A DNA stretch of 17,518 nucleotides from Lentisphaerota bacterium (GTDB lineage Bacteria; Verrucomicrobiota; Lentisphaeria; Oligosphaerales; JAFGRS01), in NCBI GenBank assembly GCA_012514865.1, contig JAAYZO010000930.1, positions 1 through 17,518 on the forward strand, given 5' to 3'. Positions 15,656 through 17,518 of the stretch are shown here, piece by piece; position 1 is the stretch's first letter, and every line of letters begins with the position of its first letter. A program made the translations under genes and the position numbers. The notes beneath the pieces were generated by a model, which saw only the letters and a program-made list of their open reading frames with translations, did no database searches and was not told where the DNA came from.

Positions 15656-16453
15656 ATGGCCGAAGACGTCAACCTATCGCCGAACGAGAGCCGCGAGTTC
15701 CTCTTCACCGCCGACCGGCAGGAGGGGCAGCGGACCATCGTGCAGACGCATGACGTGCGCAAGGTCTACCGCATGGGCCGCATCGAGGTCCAGGCCCTGC
15801 GCGGCGTCAGCATCTCGATCTTCGAGAGCGAGTTCCTCGCCATCATGGGGCCGTCCGGCTCGGGCAAGAGCACCTTCTTCAACATGATCGGCGGCCTGGA
15901 CAAGCCCTCCGGCGGCAAGGTCTACATCGACGAGGTCGATATCGCCCAGCTCGATGCCTTCGAGCTGGCCTGGCTGCGCTGCCGCAAGATCGGCTATATC
16001 TTCCAGTCGTTCAATCTCATACCGGTGATGACCTGCCTCGAGAATGTGATGCTGCCGATGACCTTCGCCGGCGTCCCCAACGACGACGCCATGGAACAGG
16101 CCATCGGCATCCTCAAACAGGTCGGCCTCGGCCACCGCCTCACCCACAAGCCGCCGCAGATGTCCGGCGGCCAGCAGCAGCGCATCGCCGTCGCCCGCGC
16201 CCTCGCCAACCGACCCGCCATCATCCTGGCCGACGAACCTACCGCCAACCTCGACATGAAGACCGGCCAGGAGATCATTGACCTCCTCGTCGGACTCTGC
16301 CACGACCTGCGCGTGACCGTCATCTGCGCCACCCACGACATGAAGATGCTCGACAAGTGCGACCGCGTCGTCTGGATCCGCGACGGCCTCTGCGACCGGA
16401 TCGAGGACCGCGCCAATATCGATATCCAGGTCGGAGCCCTGACCCATGAGTGA
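15656..16453 (+). CDS. ABC transporter ATP-binding protein, LolD/MacB type (first)
   Basis: This 265-residue cytoplasmic ATPase powers a MacB/LolCDE/FtsEX-like transporter. All nucleotide-binding motifs are intact: Walker A GPSGSGKST (65-73), Q-loop Gln117 in FQSFNLIPVM, signature MSGGQQQR (169-176), Walker B IILADEP with Glu194, D-loop NLD (198-200) and switch His227. A polar N-terminal extension of about 25 residues precedes the domain. ATG 15656 is chosen because AGGAAGG (15644-15650) sits five bases upstream. An in-frame GTG at 15548 overlaps the stop of the permease gene and would add 36 Ala/Asp/Gly-rich residues, so the start is uncertain. The gene overlaps the next ATPase gene by eight bases. 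With that partner it may form a heterodimer on the two unlike permeases. Confidence 0.93.
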   Translation: MAEDVNLSPNESREFLFTADRQEGQRTIVQTHDVRKVYRMGRIEVQALRGVSISIFESEFLAIMGPSGSGKSTFFNMIGGLDKPSGGKVYIDEVDIAQLDAFELAWLRCRKIGYIFQSFNLIPVMTCLENVMLPMTFAGVPNDDAMEQAIGILKQVGLGHRLTHKPPQMSGGQQQRIAVARALANRPAIILADEPTANLDMKTGQEIIDLLVGLCHDLRVTVICATHDMKMLDKCDRVVWIRDGLCDRIEDRANIDIQVGALTHE

Positions 16454-17189
16454 GAAGCGGGTGCTGATCCATACCGAGGACGTCCGCCGGCACTACCGCC
16501 TCGGCGATGAGGTCGTCCGCGCCCTCGATGGCGTCACCGCCGATATCTACGAGGGGGAGTTCCTCTCGATCATGGGGCCGTCCGGCTCCGGCAAGAGTAC
16601 CTTCTTCAACATGCTCGGCGGACTCGACCGCCCGACCTCGGGCAAGATCTTCATGAACGGCCAGGATATCAGCCGGCTCTCCGAACGCCAGCAGGCCTTC
16701 CTGCGCTGCCATAACATCGGCTACATCTTCCAGACCTTTAACCTCATCCCGGTGATGAGCGCGGTCGAGAATGTCTCGCTGCCCCTGATCTTCTCAGGCA
16801 TGCCCCTGCAGGAGGCCCACGACAAGGCCGCCGAGACCCTCGCCTCGGTCGGCCTCGGCGACCGCATCGACCACCACCCGTTCGAACTCTCCGGCGGCCA
16901 GCAGCAGCGCGTCGCCGTCGCCCGCGCCCTCGCCAACGACCCGCGGCTGATCCTCGCCGATGAGCCTACCGGCAACCTCGACCTGCGCACCGGACAGGAA
17001 ATCATCACCCTCCTGCATCGCCTCAAAGAGACCCGCGGCGTCACCATCATCAGCGCCACCCACGACATGAAGATGCTCAGCAACTCCGACCGCGTCCTCT
17101 GGATCCTCGACGGCAAGGTCGATAAGATCATGGGCCGCGAGGACCTGAAGATCCACGTCGGCACCATGGACGGCGAAGAGCTGGCCTGA
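16446..17189 (+). CDS. ABC transporter ATP-binding protein, LolD/MacB type (second)
   Basis: This 247-residue ATPase is clearly related to the preceding one but not a recent duplicate. Walker A GPSGSGKST is at 44-52, Q-loop Gln96 in FQTFNLIPVM, the canonical signature LSGGQQQR at 148-155, Walker B LILADEP with Glu173, D-loop NLD (177-179) and switch His206. Both ATPases share FLRCHNIGYIFQ-type and ATHDMKML segments. ATG 16446 lies inside the end of the previous gene, in an eight-base overlap, so translation is probably coupled. It is the last gene of the train. Both nucleotide sites look competent, so either homodimers or one heterodimer are possible; the heterodimer is my inference from the paired genes and unlike permeases. 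Confidence 0.94.
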   Translation: MSEKRVLIHTEDVRRHYRLGDEVVRALDGVTADIYEGEFLSIMGPSGSGKSTFFNMLGGLDRPTSGKIFMNGQDISRLSERQQAFLRCHNIGYIFQTFNLIPVMSAVENVSLPLIFSGMPLQEAHDKAAETLASVGLGDRIDHHPFELSGGQQQRVAVARALANDPRLILADEPTGNLDLRTGQEIITLLHRLKETRGVTIISATHDMKMLSNSDRVLWILDGKVDKIMGREDLKIHVGTMDGEELA

Positions 17190-17338
17190 GCCGCCCCCCA
17201 ATCCGCAAAGACCGGAGTGAGGACTTGTCCTCCTTGTCCTGGTCGTAATCCTGCTCGTCATCCTCTGCGGCTGGCGTTCCGGCGGAGGCGCTGTGCTCAG
17301 TCGCCTCCCGCCCCTGGTTGGGGCTTGGTCCCATCCCA
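17190..17338. other. Gene-free stretch after the gene train, with repeat and tail debris
   Basis: No intact gene is visible. On the - strand, 17265 to 17224 reads as an acidic run (EDDEQDYDQDKEDK), resembling the tails I associate with four-helix-bundle genes of PVC bacteria. GAGGA-CTTG-TCCTC (17219-17232) and GCCCC-TGGTT-GGGGC (17310-17324) are small hairpins on the + strand. Either could help end transcription, but neither has a T run. Confidence 0.5.
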
Positions 17339-17368
17339 ATCGCTATCGCTATCGGGATCGGGATCGAC
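17339..17368. repeat. Hexamer tandem repeat
   Basis: Five six-base units run in order: ATCGCT twice, ATCGGG twice, ATCGAC once. Read on the - strand they encode alternating Ile-Pro and Ile-Ala. Such repeats are slippage-prone. The repeat abuts the broken four-helix-bundle gene and may mark its deletion junction. Confidence 0.8.
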
Positions 17369-17518
17369 TGGCTGGCGCGCCATCACGGGTCCCGGGCCGA
17401 ACGATGGACACCGTCACGTGCTGTGGCCTTCTCATACACCCACGCGACGCAGCCGATCGCCAATCCATAGACGTCCTGTCTCTCGTGTCCGAGTCGGGCG
17501 GCTCCCCTATCCCAACGG
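17339..17518 (-). pseudogene. Broken four-helix-bundle protein gene (23S rRNA intervening-sequence-protein type)
   Basis: The - strand frame entering from the right edge reads RLGHERQDVYGLAIGCVAWV, then YEKATARDGVHRSARDP, then a TGA stop (17385-17383). The same frame continues directly as WRASQSIP (17382-17359) and then dissolves into the Ile-Pro/Ile-Ala hexamer repeat. From memory, intact members read close to DVYRLAIGYVAWVYEK, then GVHR.ARDQWLRASQSIPLNIAEGNGK and a bundle core. Here the W codon region carries a stop, and everything after SQSIP is gone. These small proteins of uncertain role are common in PVC bacteria. The start codon may be at or beyond the window edge. It is convergent with the ATPase genes. 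I am fairly confident of the family; the deletion mechanism is inference. Confidence 0.65.

Noticed and set aside
17383..17385. TGA read as a sense codon (recoding) in the - strand four-helix-bundle frame
   Set aside because: Several intact genes here end in TGA at sensible positions, so the standard code applies. The frame also collapses into a repeat a few codons later.
1..17518. CRISPR arrays, tRNA or rRNA genes, insertion-sequence transposases
   Set aside because: I saw no regularly spaced repeats, cloverleaf-type sequence or transposase motif anywhere in the window.

Overview
The window is strongly GC-rich, with G or C at almost every third codon position, and looks like chromosome from a PVC-superphylum bacterium (Lentisphaerota, Planctomycetota or a relative). 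This rests on three things: a type II pseudopilin-like protein with the [20 protein letters not shown] N-terminus and a C-terminal H-X9-DG-like motif; multispanning proteins resembling the DUF6785/DUF6784 (OPT-like) family; and a decayed four-helix-bundle gene with acidic-tail and hexamer-repeat debris. The exact phylum cannot be fixed from the sequence. No database search was run, so family names come from recognition of motifs.

Layout. Positions 1-124 hold the 3' end of a group II intron: domain V, domain VI with a bulged adenosine, and the 3' boundary. Next come a promoter and a pseudopilin-like gene (352-981). A 440-base gap follows, with several perfect hairpins and a 49-base direct repeat. 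Then comes an FAD-dependent oxidoreductase of the fumarate reductase/succinate dehydrogenase flavoprotein type (1425-3443), a likely terminator and a second promoter.

The main content is a seven-reading-frame gene train on the + strand (3795-17189): an OPT-like membrane protein with an inserted extracytoplasmic beta domain; a possible 33-residue coupling ORF; a giant 1935-residue fusion of a zinc-site-less M28/PA-type pseudo-peptidase, a beta-rich ectodomain and an FtsX/MacB-type ABC permease; a second OPT-like membrane protein; a small FtsX-type permease with an unusual ectodomain; and two different LolD/MacB-type ATPases. Most junctions overlap or are very short.

My reading is a composite inner-membrane machine. 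Two unlike permeases and two unlike ATPases would form a heteromeric MacB/LolCDE-like ABC engine, and two OPT-like proteins would handle a substrate, possibly peptides or a lipidated or envelope substrate. The pseudo-peptidase could be the extracytoplasmic binding module. The arrangement is seen directly; the joint function is inference. The right edge (17190-17518) has no intact gene. On the - strand it carries a broken four-helix-bundle (23S rRNA intervening-sequence-protein type) gene that appears to have lost its core at a hexamer repeat.
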